DNA of 64,000 bases, taken from NCBI GenBank assembly GCA_030770425.1, contig JASJFT010000159.1:42742-106741 (forward strand). The letters are read 5' to 3'. How positions within the stretch are numbered: position 1 is the stretch's first letter; each line of letters starts with the position of its first letter. Source of the DNA: Darksidea phi. Its lineage: Eukaryota; Ascomycota; Dothideomycetes; Pleosporales; Lentitheciaceae. The notes below the pieces were generated by a model. It was not told the origin of the DNA and ran no database searches. It saw nothing but the letters and a program-made list of their open reading frames with translations. Below, one piece after another: positions 10,576-20,573 of this stretch. Position numbers and translations under genes: made by a program.

Positions 10576-11853
10576 ATGGCTGTCTCCCCCGTCCTTAGCC
10601 CGAAGCCTAACCCACCCGGCACCAAGGCGACCACAAACGCCTCCAAAGCCAAAGCACTCGCCATCCTCAACCACAGCCGAAACGTACCCAGCCCGACAGT
10701 TCCCAGTGCGGAGGCAACGCCCGGAGATGGAGGACAAGACCTCGCGGAGCAGATGAATGATGAGGTGCGGCGGCAGTTCGTGTCTGGTATGGCCTTGCTC
10801 CTACACCACCCTTCAGAGACACAATCTAACACTTGATCAGGCTCCCGCCTCGGTGAAGGAACATACGCCATCGTCTACCGCGGCCACTTCCGAGACTCTC
10901 CCAATAAACTCGTCGCCATCAAGAAGATGAAACTGAACGCAGAATTCAAAGACGGCATAACCCTCGACTCGATCCGCGAAATGCGCCACCTCTGCGAGCT
11001 CGACCACCCCAACATAATAAAGCTGTACGCCGTCTTCACCACCAAAGACCAAAACATATCACTGGTTCTAGAACACCTACCCCGCGGCGACTTGGAGGGG
11101 CTGTGGAAGGATCACAGTATCATGTATGGAGGAGCCGATATCAAGAGTTGGAGCAATATGCTTTGTCAGGCGGTGTGGTTCTGCCATGAAAGTCGTGTGC
11201 TGCATAGGGATATAAAAGGGAACAACTTATTGATTGCGGCGGATAACACACTCAAGTTAGCCGATTTTGGTCTTGCGAGGGGGTTTGCGGATCCGGGACG
11301 GCCTATGACTTACAACGTCATCACACGGTTCTACCGGCCTCCGGAACTACTTCTTGGATCGCAACACTACGGCGGCTGCGTCGATATCTGGAGTACGGCA
11401 TGTGTGATAGCCGAACTTGCACTCCGCGAGTTCTTCCTACCCTCCGAGACCGACCTTGCGCAGCTCAGCGTCATCACTGACGTCTTCGGTATCCCTACAG
11501 AGCAAGACTGGCCCGGCATATCGAGCCTGCGTCACTGGGAGGTAAACTTCAAGTCCGCAGCGCCAAAACGACCCCAGCCGATGAGTTTTTGGCGACAACG
11601 ATTACCACTCATGGGCGATGACGGCATCGATCTCCTTCGCGGGATGATGGTTATGGATCCCGCGAAGCGCCTCAATGCAGAGCAAGTGCTCAAACATCCG
11701 TACTGGACCAACCATCCTAGACCAACAAAGAAGGAGGATCTGCCGAAGCAAGGGGAGGGCGAAAAGAAGATGGGGGAGGATTTGAAGAGGCCGGGTGGTG
11801 AGCTTGAGAGTGGGAGGACGGACAAGGTGGCGCGGAAGCTCAACTTTGGATGA
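10576..11853 (+). CDS. KIN28: CDK7/Kin28-like cyclin-dependent kinase (TFIIH kinase)
   Basis: Exons 10576-10786 and 10841-11853 give 407 aa. The 54-bp intron (GTATGG...CAG, branch CTAAC) splits the first Gly of the nucleotide loop and splicing yields GSRLGEGTYAIVYRG (about 71-85). An Ala/Pro/Ser-rich tail of 70 residues precedes it. LDSIREMRHLCELDHPNII is the CDK7-type version of the cyclin-binding helix. Catalytic loop HRDIKGNN (192-199), DFGLA (212-216), and T227 in MTYNVITRFYRPPELL aligns with the activating Thr of Kin28. The C-terminus ends RKLNFG, as CDK7 orthologues end in a similar motif. With cyclin H and Mat1 homologues it would phosphorylate the RNA polymerase II CTD. KGNN in place of the usual KPNN is odd. 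The CDK7 subgroup call is fairly sure. Confidence 0.85.
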
Positions 11854-12289
11854 ACTTTGGATGAGCTTCTAGAGATGAGGCTTGGTGTACGATACTATTG
11901 GACTGTTGAGCAGCACGGTGTTTCCGGGGGGGAAAAAGGACTTTGCATCTCACGGCGTGGACCATTCGCATTGGGGAAACATGAAGACAGATGTGTCAAG
12001 CTCGCTGGAGATAGCTAGTTAGTCTCTTCGATCACCATTTTGGAGAGGCATTGCTACAGTTTAAGAATCTACAGGCTCTAAGTTAAAGAGCTTTGCGAGA
12101 TATGTGTACGGAAGACGTGCAAGTTGAATCTCTGTTTATTCGGCGTGATATAGTACTATTGCCTGGACATCATCCGGAGTGATGGCAAACAAATACTGCT
12201 GGCTAGCAGTAGCAAAGAAGATTTCTCTATTACATACGGTATTCCTACTTGGTACGGACAATGACACAAGAGAAGGATGTGCTCATGTA
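11854..12289. other. Intergenic, 3' of the CDK7-like gene
   Basis: No supported gene. A G-run at 11926-11931 and ordinary composition elsewhere. Confidence 0.35.
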
Positions 12290-12745
12290 TGAGCGGTAAA
12301 AAGAAAAACCTGAAGCATCGAGTTCAGTTCTTTCAACCTGTCGTGCACCTTCTTTGTCGAAATGGATTGGTAGAGCCAACGCATCCGACGCACCTTGAAA
12401 AACTCGAGGCAGAAATGTTCTGTAGCCGCGCTTCAAGTTGGATCACGATGAGTGACGAGTCCACGAGCATTGACTCGATGTGTTGTATGGCGGCTTCGCA
12501 AGACGCACTTGAAACCACCAAAAACCTCGACAAAAAGCTACGGATCGCTCGAGAACGTGAGCAAGTCGGCCTCCCCCTCGCTGAACCGGTCGATGAGACG
12601 GAGCGCAGGCTTGCTGGCATGGACGAGGTTGGCGATGGAGGCGAGTAGGCCGATGGTAGTAACCCTGGCATGCAGTGGCGCAAAACGCACACCTAGTAGG
12701 GTAGCCAAATGGACAGGCGGCTTGGCGGCTGGCGAGAGGAGCAAA
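12290..12745 (-). pseudogene. Possible relic of a HeLo-like/STAND N-terminal domain
   Basis: On the complement, one frame from 12744 reads TIGLLASIANLVHASKPA, then has stops near 12537 and about 100 bp further on, and then continues as FFKVRRMRWLYQSISTKK and LKELNSMLQVFL. That order (a small hydrophobic helix, a charged middle, then a basic RxRW segment and an LNSxL helix) resembles the N-terminal effector domain that precedes NACHT/ankyrin modules in fungal STAND proteins. There is no NACHT or repeat region next to it. Stops within the frame argue for a broken fragment. Only a pattern impression supports the family; a chance frame remains possible. Confidence 0.25.
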
Positions 12746-13118
12746 GAATAGTAATAGGTATCTAAAATCGAAGGCTCAGCTAGGCCTGCCTTCCCACCGT
12801 CCGATTACCCCGCCTAACACTTTCCTGCGTTACCTACAGATGCGCTTCGTCGTGTCACGGCATCACCACAGCATAATCATTCCTTAGGCTCCCACAGACG
12901 GATTGGTTCTTATCGGCCGCGGCGTCTTATGCTCACCGAATTCTTATCTCGGGCTGTAGACGGCCGGCGGTTGAGAGTGTTTTACACGAATCAAATATTC
13001 ACACGGGCAGTAACGCATTCCAGCAGCTGCCCGAGCCTACAGACGCCTGGCGCTGCCTTGGAGTATTTTATTTCACCAACTCAAGCATTTATCAGGCAAC
13101 CCGGAAAGCAAAGTCGCC
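12746..13118. other. Intergenic, upstream of the LYC1-like pseudogene
   Basis: No gene supported. Probably contains the former promoter of the acetyltransferase pseudogene. Confidence 0.35.
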
Positions 13119-14000
13119 ATGGCCGCACTTTCAGGCGGCGATTTGCCCGACTCTAACAGCCGTGATCTAGTCCTACGACATCCAACCATGGGTGAGTGTG
13201 TCACAATCTGGAACAACACCTCGGCTGCATGGATCGATTCACTTACATTTTCTCTCTATCCGAAGAAGTCATCGTTTCTCACCACCGTTCCCTTAGCCAA
13301 AAATGGGGGGATGACTACCTGGGAACTCGTTCGCAAATACTTACCCCCTGGCAGGCGTCAGATTCTGTGTTCTTGCGAAAGCTTTCTGAAGCACTCTCTC
13401 ACCAGTAACGCTGGTGGAAAAGTTAGCGATAATGTCTTTCATGGCATTGCTAGTGTCTTTCGCCGAGTCTCGTACCGCCATCGAGGCTACGTAGGTCGCA
13501 CGATGCGAGAGTTGGTCAAGGAGCTGTACAACTGGCAGACAAACGAACTGCCATGCATGGGAACTGCACTATATTCCGACATGGGGAAAGAGTACTACAC
13601 TAAGCTGGGGTGGCTCGCAAACATCACTAACGCACGAGTCGAGATTCAGCCGAAAGCTGACACATCGCCAAAGCAGTCCTGGAAAGCGACCTTGGGGATC
13701 TGTGTGCAAGGGACGAAGTCATCATATGATCCCGGATGGCATTGCCTACAAATGAATTCGAAACTCGCTTCACAACCATCTCTGACTTGGACCATATGGG
13801 TTGACATATAGGAGAGGAAAATTTCGCCACCGAATATCTCTTTCGCAAGACACCTAGCGCAAAAGGCGCTATGGCTGCAGCACTAGGAAACCAGATATGG
13901 GCAACTTAGGTACACCGATATTAGTCGTCACGACGCTCAGACAACAAGCAACGTGTTCTATATCCCGATTGGGGGAAGGAAGCCCAAACGCGCAAGAGTA
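13119..14000 (+). pseudogene. LYC1-like GNAT N-acetyltransferase, inactivated
   Basis: From ATG 13119 a frame reads as the fungal LYC1-like acetyltransferase family: TVPLAKNGGMTTWELV, LCSCESFLKHSL, GIASVF, SYRHRGYVGRTMRELVK (the acetyl-CoA loop) and TALYSDMGKEYYTKLGW. Around 13640-13665 the frame is lost. The +2 frame then continues the family (DLGDLCARDE, FETRFTTISDLDHMG, FATEYLFRKTPSAKGA, GNQIWAT) but carries stops at 13727 (TGA), 13802 (TGA), 13907 (TAG) and 13922 (TAG). A further shift precedes NVLYI near 13950. The family N-acetylates lysine or related amines; this copy cannot. Stops replacing expected Arg or Trp codons fit C-to-T/G-to-A change. The 3' end is unclear. Confidence 0.75.
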
Positions 14001-14050
14001 TAACGAAGTGGGAATTATTTATAGGCGTAAGAGGACGTCAGAGACAGGCA

Positions 14051-14117
14051 GGAGGAGTCGAATCTATAGTTAATATACTAGCAGGGTAGAGCGCTCACAC
14101 CACTCGACCATCCCTCC
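14051..14117 (-). other. tRNA-like pol III relic
   Basis: On the complement, an intact A-box-like TGGTCGAGTGG is followed 35 bases later by GATTCGACTCC, one base off a B box. Complementary ends (GGAGGGA and TCCTCC) sit where an acceptor stem should be. An anticodon-like loop contains GCT, as in Ser-GCT tRNA, but the variable arm is too short and the T stem does not pair. It is most likely a decayed tRNA or a tRNA-derived SINE head, not a working gene. Confidence 0.3.
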
Positions 14118-14532
14118 TAAAGAGTGGATATAAACTATCAAGGAGGTAGAAATAAATCTGAGCTTTAGCGCTCTATTCGTCATCGTATCGAAGTATATTC
14201 TCACTGATTGGCCGAAAAGGCATATTTAGAATCTTGCGATCAAATTTTCTGAGTATTAAAGATATGATTCGGATTAGAAGCATCACCTGAGATTGGTGGT
14301 AATATCCCAAAGATATCCAGCCATATCCTCCCTTAGAACCCTAGGGATGCTCGTTCAATGAGTAGAAAACCACGCCCCAGACGAGTCGATACCCCTTTGA
14401 GGATTCTTTTCACGTATTCCGTGCCTCGGCCGAATCTTGCTCATTGATGTGCCGCTTGATGGACTTCACTCCTGCCTATTTTCATGCTGAGGTTGTATCG
14501 AACTTAATCACCGGGGTGAGAAGACGAGCATA
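14118..14532. other. Intergenic in decayed accessory stretch
   Basis: Moderately AT-rich. No frame, repeat or RNA that I can support. Confidence 0.35.
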
Positions 14533-15066
14533 TCAGGGGCGGACTGGCGCAGAAGGTAGCTCGTAGAGGGAAGTAGGATGCGCATCCTCCCTCTTCCTCT
14601 TCCTCCCTGCTGCCACCTCACCAGCCCCAAAGTGCAACAGCCACAGCTCAACATCCACCGCCGACATAGTTCTCGTGGCGCGAAGCCCACCAGCTCTATT
14701 GAAGTTGAATGGCCAGTAGCGAAAGAGAACATGCAATGGCTTAAGCAATGGCCGCCGTGAAAGAGCCGCCTTATAGGCCTCTTCAAAGTTTGGAGATGTA
14801 TCGAGACAGCGTTGCATAAATGTTCGGGTGTATGCCACGCCAGTCGGGATATCGCCTAGGGTCGGTATGTAGGCCGGTCCTTGGACTGTCTCGATAGTAT
14901 GCGCGTATATAACGGGCCAGGTACGGGGATCGTTGGCGGAATAGGTGGGGAAGTCCTTCGCGATGTTAGTGTGGAGGTCGCGTTCGTTGGCGCTGAAGGT
15001 TCCGCTGAATGGTGCGATGTCTTGGCATCTGATGGGTTCGAAGTGAACTCGGTCAGGGTTTGCCAT
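14533..15066 (-). CDS. Hypothetical protein, 177 aa
   Basis: An uninterrupted complement frame from ATG 15066. The N-terminal two thirds looks folded, with mixed hydrophobic and aromatic residues (TWPVIYAHTIE, FRYWPFNFN). A basic RKRKRED cluster near residue 160 may be a nuclear localisation signal. No signal peptide, membrane segment or named domain. A CRE-type palindrome lies 140 bp upstream. It sits between a pseudogene and a RIP-mutated block and may be lineage-specific. The start is chosen as the first ATG; a downstream exon cannot be excluded. Confidence 0.45.
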   Translation of the reverse strand: MANPDRVHFEPIRCQDIAPFSGTFSANERDLHTNIAKDFPTYSANDPRTWPVIYAHTIETVQGPAYIPTLGDIPTGVAYTRTFMQRCLDTSPNFEEAYKAALSRRPLLKPLHVLFRYWPFNFNRAGGLRATRTMSAVDVELWLLHFGAGEVAAGRKRKREDAHPTSLYELPSAPVRP

Positions 15067-15179
15067 GGTGATGGAGGCTTGAGGTATGCGCTATGCTAGT
15101 TGTTAGTGTTGATAGGTTGCGGAGACAGGGCTTGGAGGTTTTCACTTACACTGATAATATAGACACGACCAACCCTCCC

Positions 15180-15226
15180 CCAGGAGCTTGGGCCACTACC
15201 CGGCGTGACGTCACGTTGGCTCCTGG
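15180..15226. promoter_or_regulatory. TGACGTCA palindrome within an inverted repeat
   Basis: CCAGGAGC (15180-15187) and its exact reverse complement GCTCCTGG (15219-15226) flank TGACGTCA (15206-15213), the binding site of CRE/ATF-type bZIP factors. It lies about 140 bp before the ATG of the minus-strand hypothetical gene. The sequences are visible; binding is inferred. Confidence 0.35.
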
Positions 15227-15340
15227 GCTGGCTGTGTTTTTCGTAACTCTACTCACCTCATTATGTTTTAATATTTCGATATCTTACGTAATAGACAGTT
15301 CAACGCGCCAACAACGCCGAACCACTTACTAATAATAATA

Positions 15341-16300
15341 GTAAGGTAGCCTACGCCAGGCTACTTCTCTGTCCTCTACTTACCGGTAGCCTCCCTAGCT
15401 AGGTATCCCCGTCGTCCTCCGTCTTACCTATCCCTACCGGTTCCTCCGTATTCGGCGTAAGGCCCTACGCTATCGTTCGTATTATATCTACTATAGCTAC
15501 CAGCTCTATCTTCTACAGTAGGTATTTACTCGCTTGATAGCCTATTAAGAAGGCTATTTACTCCCTTATTAACTCGAGTTTCTATATTAGGCTCTCCTCT
15601 AGGTCGCGTAAACGGAATAATTAGTTCTCGATAAAACGCCTCTCCCTATTATATAGGTCCTCGGATAGGAATATATTATAGGTAACTACTAATAACTATA
15701 GAAGGATTCTATCGTCGCTTATTCTCTTAAATATATCTAGCGTATAGTTAGTTTTATATTAATAGTTATTCTAATCGAGAAGCCCTATCGATAATATCTC
15801 CCGTCTATAGTATTAAGGGTACTCTACTACGATATTTAAAAGGTTAGTAGTACTATATTCGAATACCAGGTTATAGTCTAGTTTACTATCCTACTAAAGG
15901 ACTAAGCGAACGATCGTTGGCGAAGATATAATATAGTAAGTTCGAGAAAGAGTATATTAGAACTACTACCCTCGCTATTACTAGAAGACTAAGGATATAT
16001 AGTAAGGAAGCTGGCTAGGTATAAGAGATAGATATACTAAGTAGAATACTAGTATCATCGCGGGTACTTTTTATACTATAGATGGTAGTATATATTATTT
16101 CTCGTCGTCTTAATATTCGAAATATTACCTCGTCGTACTATATATAGCTCTATAGCTCTATCGTATATAAGGTATAGGTATAGTACCTCTACTATATATA
16201 AACTCCTACTATATTTCGTACGAACCTTATAAAGAGACTTCTACTATATAAATCCAAATTAAATAGATACGACCAAGTAAATAGATTGGTAAGAAACTAA
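15341..16300. mobile_element. RIP-mutated AT-rich block, probably a dead transposon
   Basis: Between 15541 and 16260 I count only about six CpA plus TpG dinucleotides in 720 bases, while TpA is extremely common and CpG is retained. This is the signature of repeat-induced point mutation, which converts CpA to TpA on both strands. Every frame is full of TAG/TAA stops, so no protein can be recognised and the element class cannot be named. RIP acts on duplicated DNA, so this was probably a repeated element. Block edges are approximate. Confidence 0.75.
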
Positions 16301-16449
16301 GAGGAAGTAGGGCAACTAAGGGGAAGTAGGTTGGAGAAGAAGGTTATATCCTATACTTCTATAGAGGTAGGTAGCCACTTTATTTATACCAGAACTTAGA
16401 TAAGAGACGATAGCTAGCGGCTTTTTCGGTCGATGGCGAGCGACCTTTT

Positions 16450-16689
16450 CACTACAATCTTTGGCGCGGACGAGGAGGTGTACCGGTGAAGCGTAGACAA
16501 GCCTAAACCTAATCAGTTCTACGTGTTCTCTACCATCTACACGCCACATTTTACACTCCAATCGTTAGCGCAGTCGGAGGTTTTGTTGAGCACACAAAGG
16601 CACCTTAATGTAACCGGTGAAAGATGCCCCCAATTACCACAACCGGCGACTCCTCCATTTTCACTGTAATCTCTAGCGCAGACGACAAG
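16450..16689 (+). repeat. Dispersed repeat, cluster A (three tandem units)
   Basis: Three diverged copies of a 28-bp core that starts CACTGCAATCT and ends GCGCGGACGAGGAG: 16450-16477 (CACTACAATCTTTGG...), 16554-16580 (CACTCCAATCGTTAG...) and 16662-16689 (CACTGTAATCTCTAG...). Spacings are 104 and 108 bp, all in the same orientation. The first two are followed by ACCGGTGAA. The cluster adjoins the RIP-mutated block. The same core recurs in clusters B and C, so this is one family. Confidence 0.75.
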
Positions 16690-16739
16690 AGGTCCGCGGC
16701 CACAGCTACGCACCTTTCCATATGGATTAGTAGCAACAA

Positions 16740-17133
16740 CGCCATAGCGTATTACATATGGAGCCTCAGAATACAGACCTCAACAATGATAGAGCTTATA
16801 AACAAGGTTATAAAGCACAAACAAAAAAGTAATGTATAGCTTTTCTCTACCATTCGTCCAACATACCAAGCAAGACAACGTCAGAAACTCCCAACGATCT
16901 CTATTAAACTAAACTAACCTCATATTCACAGACTCTACACCACCAAAAAAGCGATACAGCGAAACGCGAAACGACTAATCCACCAATGCAGTCCTCAAAT
17001 TTTCGTAAACAGCGAAACCACCATGCTCGAAGAAGAGGTCTAAACGCCTAAGAGGACTAATCGTCGAATGTTGCGGGCTCTCCAAGCCTACCTCGTCATT
17101 CTGTTCATATTCACAAGGCCTTCTGTTCACCCT
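16740..17133. other. Intergenic, 3' of the sphingolipid methyltransferase
   Basis: No supported gene. A-rich patches; the 3' UTR of the minus-strand gene is expected here. Confidence 0.4.
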
Positions 17134-18820
17134 TTAAAAGCCCTTGATACCCTTGCTCTTGCTAGCGGCCAGGGCCGCAGAAAGGGAGAATTGGGTATTG
17201 ACGCCTTCAATACGGTGCGTCGCGTTCAAGTTCTTGACGAGCGTAATCTGGTAGCACGAAGCGGTACCCTGGCGCGAAGCAATCGTCGAAATGGCTAGGA
17301 AATATTCCCAGATGCGGAACCAGCGCTCGCCGTACTTAGCAACCACCTTATCTTTATTGCCGATCCAGTTGCGATACCACCTCCACAGAGTAGCTGAGTA
17401 GTGGACCCCAATGGTGTCGACCATCTTGACTTCGAATCCAGCACCTTCGAGCTTGTCGATGACCCAGCCAAGAGGCGTGGACGCATCGGCGCCGGGGAAG
17501 ACGTACTTATTCATGAAGAGACCCCAGGTCAGATCCTCGAATTGCCAAGCCTTGCGCAGACCGGCGATCTGGAGGAAGAAGACACCATCATCGTCGAGCA
17601 TGTCGTAGACCTGGCGACAGAAGGAAGGGAAGTGGCGGATACCGACGTGCTCAGCCATTTCGAGACAGGTAATCTTGTTGTAGCCGCCCGAAGGCACAGG
17701 AATGTCACGGTAATCCATGCACAAGATCTTGGACTGTTCTTCACCAACGCCGAGTTTGCGAAGTCCGCTGTTTCCCCAAGCGGTCTGGTTGCGACCGAGT
17801 GTGACGCCAGTGACGTGGGCACCGTATCTACTTGAGGCGAACTTGGCGAGGGTACCCCAGCCGCAACCAATGTCAAGCATCTTCTCACCCTTCTGCAGGC
17901 CAATCTTCTCGCAGACGATGGCCAACTTGTTGTCCTGGAGCTGCTCGAGTGTCTCCTCTTTGTGAATATCGGAAATGATGCCGGAGGTATAGATCATACG
18001 TGGGCCTAGGAACCAGCCGTAGAAGTCGTCGCCACGGTCGTAGTGGTCACGAACTTGCTCTTCATCTGTACCATCGTCAGCTATGATCGAAGCAGAACTA
18101 AAGGAACCAGAGTAGAAGAAAGGCTTACCTTGAGACCTCGTGTGCATGATCATCTCAGGTATGAAGCCGAACAAGAAATGCCTGATATTTCCAATCGTGA
18201 AGCGAAAGTTCGCCCAGTCATGGCGCATCTCCAGAATCTCCAGGCAGTCGCCCTTGAAGCTAACCTCGCCATCGAAGTACTTCTCCTGGAAAGTCTCCAG
18301 AGGAATTTTGTGTTTGCCATAGTAACTGTCACGGTCTTCCTCCTTATGGAAGTTGAGGTAGTGTTCGATGGGCTTGTCGGGAAGCCTAGCCCTCTCTGTC
18401 TTGCGGGGTGCGATCTCAGACGTGATGATCCAGAAAGCTGCGAGGATCGGTAGATCCAGAATCAGCGCGAAGAAGGTCCATGTCTTCCAGCCTCCTCCGA
18501 AGCTCCAGGTAATGTAGCCAGGTACGCCCACCAGGAGCGAAATGAGCAGCGTGTTCGAAAAGTGTTCGGAACTGGGCCCTTCTGAGGGCAGCGGGGCATT
18601 GGCTATGGCCGGGTACTATCGAGGGCTTAATGTCAGCTTATTATCCGGTCATGGTGAGGATCAATGGCTGGCGGGGCATTTTTTAGTGCCTGTGAACCTT
18701 TGTACGTACCGATGTAGTCTTCACACCGCAGTCGAAGGAAGGCGTGGTGGGTGAGGGCGCCGGCGGCGTCTCAATCCACTCGAAGTTCTCCTCGGACGTG
18801 GATCTGCTCATTTTGCTCAT
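17134..18820 (-). CDS. Sphingolipid C9-methyltransferase
   Basis: Exons on the complement: 18710-18820, 18129-18615 and 17134-18065, giving 509 aa, the usual family size. Introns are 94 bp (GTACGT...TAG) and 63 bp (GTAAGC...CAG). The N-terminus is Ser/Glu-rich; two membrane segments follow (LLISLLVGVPGYITW, about 58-73, and FFALILDLPILAAFWII, about 85-101). IMHTRSQDEEQVRDHYDRGD is restored by removing intron 2. The SAM-binding loop MLDIGCGWGTLAKFA lies at about 262-276, in a cyclopropane-fatty-acid-synthase-like methyltransferase domain. The enzyme adds the 9-methyl group to the sphingoid base of glucosylceramide at the endoplasmic reticulum, using SAM. Intron 2 has no stop and is a multiple of three, so an unspliced message would still encode a protein with 21 extra residues. 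Confidence 0.92.
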
Positions 18821-19115
18821 GGTGGTTGAATTTTGCAAAGGGAGGAGTGCGAAACGGGAGTGGAGCAATGCAGCCAAGCCGAATCGGTGTAGGTAGAGAG
18901 CTATGACGCTTGAGCGAGCTGTGCGCAAGCTACAGCAGTCGGTAAACCCTTCAGACGACAATCCACTTGCACCGGCTTCTCCCGCCTAACAAAACATCAT
19001 TTAGGAAGTGTTACCCTTGAAAGCGAATCATACACGAAACAAATTGGATCGCATAACTAATCCAAAAAGTGGTTCATCGGAGGTGGAAGACCGGTGCAGC
19101 GACTGGCAAACTTGC

Positions 19116-20141
19116 TCAAACTGCATCTGCCTGGAGAATCTGCTTCACCCGCTCCGACATCTCCTGCGTCACCCCTACGCCGCGCAAGTACCCCTCCACG
19201 CCCCCGTACTTCTCTTCAATATGGCCATGCACCCTCTTGATCAAATCGGGAGGACAGAGCGCAAACTGCTCCGAAAGGCCAATGCTCGCAATCTCTTTCA
19301 CGCGCCCCGGCCGTTCTGCTTCAAGCTCCGGTTCTGATAGCAGGTAGTCTTTCTCTATAGCATCAATTTCCACCTTGAGTAGAAATAGTAGCAGCATGAC
19401 GATCAAACCAGTCCTATCCTTTCCTTGCGTGCAATGGATTAGAGTAGGCCAATTCACCTCATCCGCGAGAACATCAAAGACCTGTTTTACTTCTTTCGTG
19501 CATACATCAAGTGAAGAAGTGGCGAGGCCGACTAAGCCCATTGCCTCCATGGACGGTGCCAGGATCTTGATGGCGTCAAGTCGGTAACCGAAAACCATTA
19601 GTCCGATGAGTCGAAAGAACTCCATCCAGGTCAATTTCGAAATGAGCATGCGAGAAAAGGCGGAGCCGTTGAAGTTGATTTCATGGTAGGTGATTCCGGG
19701 AATCTTCAATGGTTCTGCCACGTCGTCGTTGGTCTGAGGAACAGCCGCTGACGCTTTGATCTTTGCATCTCGTTTCTGAGCTTGCTCTATGTGCTCGGTC
19801 CTAGGTCGCGTCAACCTTTAGTATTCTTAGCGGCGGATAGACATACTTCGTCCGTAGGTCAATGATGCTCTTCACGCCGTAGTCCTTGATCAGCCTCTGT
19901 CTGTCCTGGAAAGATGCCTCGTCTAGCATCGTTAGCAAAATTCTTTGCTTATAAGAACTTCAACTACCTGGCCGAGCTCCCCGAAACAGCAGTCCGGGCT
20001 TGGCACACCTGCAGCATCTCAGTATTAGGGACAGAGGCGATACCAGTAGCGAAGGTACCTTGAGCCCACCGCGTCATTGACAAACACGCCGACGTCCCGA
20101 AAGTTTGGTATACTTGCTAAGGGTGAATATATAGGTGCCAT
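19116..20141 (-). CDS. Tyrosine-protein phosphatase, Y_phosphatase3-like
   Basis: Exons on the complement: 20059-20141, 19968-20008, 19847-19922 and 19116-19800, giving 294 aa. Introns are 50, 45 and 46 bp, all GT-AG; the second has the branch GCTAAC. Splicing yields IPNFRDVG near the N-terminus, then KPGLLFRGARPDEAS and SIIDLRTKTEH, the conserved entry of this family. The signature HCTQGKDRTG places the catalytic Cys at 190 and Arg at 196, with TG following. A hydrophobic MLLLFLLKVEID helix comes next. The family dephosphorylates phosphotyrosine or similar substrates in the cytoplasm; the substrate is unknown. The start at 20141 is the first ATG in frame with exon 2. Confidence 0.87.
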
Positions 20142-20573
20142 AGTGAGTCGTTTCAATCCTTGGGTCTGGGTCGTTCAAAAACGGCTCTCAAAGATAAAGG
20201 TTCGAGTCGGACGCCATGATGCCTCTATGCTGACGTCGTTAGGAAACTCATGGCACTAACCGAATGAGGTCTTTTGTTTCACTTAGCGAGTTTATTTACT
20301 ATGATTGCTAGAGTGAGTAATTGATAGTAGGGCTGCTCCAAAGGTGATTAGCGTAGGTTGTGACTAGAGTTGCTACTATTGTATCGGAAACGAACACCTT
20401 ACGGGGACTAACATTAGAAGGTATATGTTTGGTCATGTGACCAATCAATTAATTACAACTGTTTACAGATAAAGAATGTAGAGAAAATGGGCCATTTTCT
20501 AGTTGACAGGTAGATATCCAGCCTCCTATGTTCCAAAACAGTACGCCCTAACCTTCGGCAATCTTTTCCTACT
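20142..20573. other. Intergenic
   Basis: A GGTTCGAGTC motif at about 20200 resembles a B box, but no A box or stem accompanies it. Nothing else supported. Confidence 0.4.

Noticed and set aside
20190..20225. tRNA suggested by GGTTCGAGTC
   Set aside because: No A box at the right distance and no stems.
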